From positions 6,840,058 to 6,904,057 of the forward strand of contig CM053247.1 of the NCBI GenBank assembly GCA_028583405.1: a stretch of 64,000 bases of DNA. Reading direction: 5' to 3'. This DNA is from Pogonophryne albipinna (taxonomy: Eukaryota > Chordata > Actinopteri > Perciformes > Artedidraconidae). Positions 62,310 through 64,000 of this stretch are shown here, one piece after another; position 1 is the stretch's first letter, and each line of letters opens with the position of its first letter. The position numbers and the translations under genes are program-made. A model generated the notes under the pieces. It searched no databases and was not told where the DNA came from. It saw only the letters and a program-made list of their open reading frames with translations.

Positions 62310-63643
62310 ACCGATCTGTACCGGAAACCCGATCGGTTCTACGCACGTCCTGGTATTTAAATAAAATGATGTTATGTCTTGTTTGATGAGTTATAAAATA
62401 ACATATTTTCCGGACTATAAGTTGCGCTTTTTTTAGCTGTTTGGCTGGTCCTGCGACTTATACATTGTATTTTGTCTGACTACATTCAAGCTCCGGCCAA
62501 TAGATGGCACTGTATACAATCGTGACAACTGAAAACTGCTGTACCACCGAAGAAGAAAAAAGTCACGGCAACCGGGAGGATGCGTCACGTAATGTGTAAT
62601 TTAGGATGTTGTGGGATGGATCGACACAGCATGGGCTTCAGTGAAGACCGGTCCAATCGGAGCTCATTCTGATGGTGAGTCTGAGGACAGCCCGGAGCAG
62701 GACATGCATCGACATGGAAGTGTTTAACAGCGACACAGAGGAGGAAGACTTCAGTGGATAAATGTGACTTATACACCGAAGCGACTTATATATATGTTTT
62801 TGTTCTCTTAACGGCACATTTATTTACAAGAGCGAATTATACACAGGTGCAACTTATAGTTCGGAAACTACGGTAGTCCTTATTAAAATTAAATACTTTC
62901 TTTCCTTTTTTGGTAAAGAATGTCAAAATATGGAGCTAGTTTCGTCATGCATTAACAAAGAAAATGCTTGCATAGCTTAAATAAAGTCATTCAATTATGA
63001 ACAATGAAATATATATCAAGGTATACTATAATTATTCAACGTTGGAAGAAGTGAAAGAAAGAGCATTTAAGCATTGTAGTTTGACAACGTGGACCAAATG
63101 TAGATACTACAAATGATATGTAGATAACTGGTACGGTACTGCAATATATCATAACAGCATATCAAGTTTTTTATATGTGCAAAGTAACTAGTAATTGTGA
63201 GTGTTAAAATAAATGTAGTGGAGTAAAAAGTAAAATATTTGCCTCGAAATTTAGTTCGGTATAGAGACTCAATAAAATGAAAACACTAAGTAAAGTACAA
63301 ATATATAAAAAAAGTACTTAAATACAATACTTACATATGCTCAATTACACCACTGTACTTATTTGAAGTTAAGATATTAAAAATATATATTTTTTGAAGT
63401 AGACCACTGGATTTTGTCATTGAGTGTATCAATGTGTATTTCTAAAGATGTGTTATCAAGATAAAGTTATCTTTTTTCTTTGTATATAGTGCCCTCAGTT
63501 CGGTATTATATTATTTTTGGATGTTGTTGTTGAAATAGTTGTTCAATAACGTTATTTTTAAAACTCTGAGACTTTCTCAACAACGCCGTAAATCAATATT
63601 TGCGCACATGCACAGAACCATTCGGGTTCCGGTACAGATCGGG
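62310..63643. mobile_element. TIR element flanked by TA
   Basis: Ends ACCGATCTGTACCGGAAACC and GGGTTCCGGTACAGATCGGG, inverse over about 35 bp with a few changes, with TA on both outer sides. This suggests a Tc1/mariner-type target. It holds a second MITE at 62402-62875. Confidence 0.6.
62402..62875. mobile_element. nested MITE, CCGGACTATAAGTTGC termini
   Basis: ATTTTCCGGACTATAAGTTG at the left pairs with CAACTTATAGTTCGGAAACT at the right. GCGACTTATA-like subterminal repeats lie at both ends. A well-known repeat type in fish genomes; superfamily not assigned. Confidence 0.7.
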
Positions 63644-64000
63644 TAGTGAAAGGCTATACTGCACTGCATTCTGTCTTCTTAATTGAAAGGTCCTCTCGGG
63701 CGCTTCATTCGGTTTTCTCCACTGAAAGGCACCCTAGAGGTCAAATGATCACATGTTCTCGACTGGAAGGGCCCTCAGAGGAACAATGTTATGACCTCCA
63801 CTGGAATGGAAGTTCTTTACACAACTTTACTGTGAACGTTTTTTCCACTTCTGATTTAAAATAGAATTGTGTCTGCCATTGAGCTATTGTGATATAAAAA
63901 CATAAAACTAGTATTTGTTATAGTTTAAGAAACAGATGCGGTACTTTCAACTATGTTAAAACCATTGTACAGTTGATTGGACAGTCAGAACAGGGGAGTA

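Larger units (their letters stand above)
62052..64000. other. intron upstream of exon A, no 5' exon found
   Basis: I looked on the minus strand for an ATG with a hydrophobic signal peptide and a donor in phase 0 and saw none. The sequence is the TIR element above plus AT-rich sequence and a loose GAAAGG-type tandem at 63645-63790. Confidence 0.55.

Noticed and set aside
1..64000. tRNA, rRNA or snRNA genes
   Set aside because: No cloverleaf or conserved promoter blocks were recognised by eye; a covariance-model scan would be needed to exclude degenerate copies.

Overview
Vertebrate genomic DNA, almost certainly from a teleost fish: one multi-exon extracellular-matrix gene, with introns filled by the DNA-transposon and LINE families typical of ray-finned fish. 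There is no operon structure, no rRNA or tRNA gene that I can recognise, and no CRISPR array.

The host gene is adamtsl2 (ADAMTS-like 2) on the minus strand. Seventeen coding exons run from 62051 down to a TAG at 6621. Every junction is GT-AG and every intron phase agrees with the next exon. The exons sum to 2739 nt, which is 912 residues plus the stop. The domain order is TSR1, cysteine-rich, spacer, N-glycan-rich module, TSR2-TSR7, PLAC. Only the 5' exon(s) with the signal peptide are missing, presumably beyond 64000. The 3' UTR lies below 6621, and 1-5800 is flank with no gene I recognise.

Mobile elements make up much of the introns. The largest introns are 18293-37160 (18.9 kb) and 42969-54507 (11.5 kb). 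I delimited ten hAT-type elements by terminal inverted repeats (TIRs) plus 8-bp target-site duplications (TSDs): 15977-17347, 23664-25829, 27835-29351, 31515-32325, 33646-34883, 46472-47534, 49645-50939, 51063-54258 with 51288-53290 nested in it, and 56922-57913. A second group has TTAA (or TTTA) flanks and is accompanied by THAP-domain fragments, which points to the Kolobok superfamily. There are two copies of an L2-like LINE, a second LINE remnant that has become a coding-derived minisatellite, several foldback MITEs and a possible solo LTR.

Several insertions can be ordered in time because an uninterrupted copy of the target repeat lies elsewhere in the window. The most unusual locus is 23500-26578: a minus-strand SWIM zinc finger plus YqaJ-nuclease gene fragment with an in-frame stop, cut by a 2.2-kb hAT element inside its conserved E-V-K motif. 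Three THAP fragments lie on or near TTAA-type repeats, and one at 22612 keeps a plausible start codon and splice donor.
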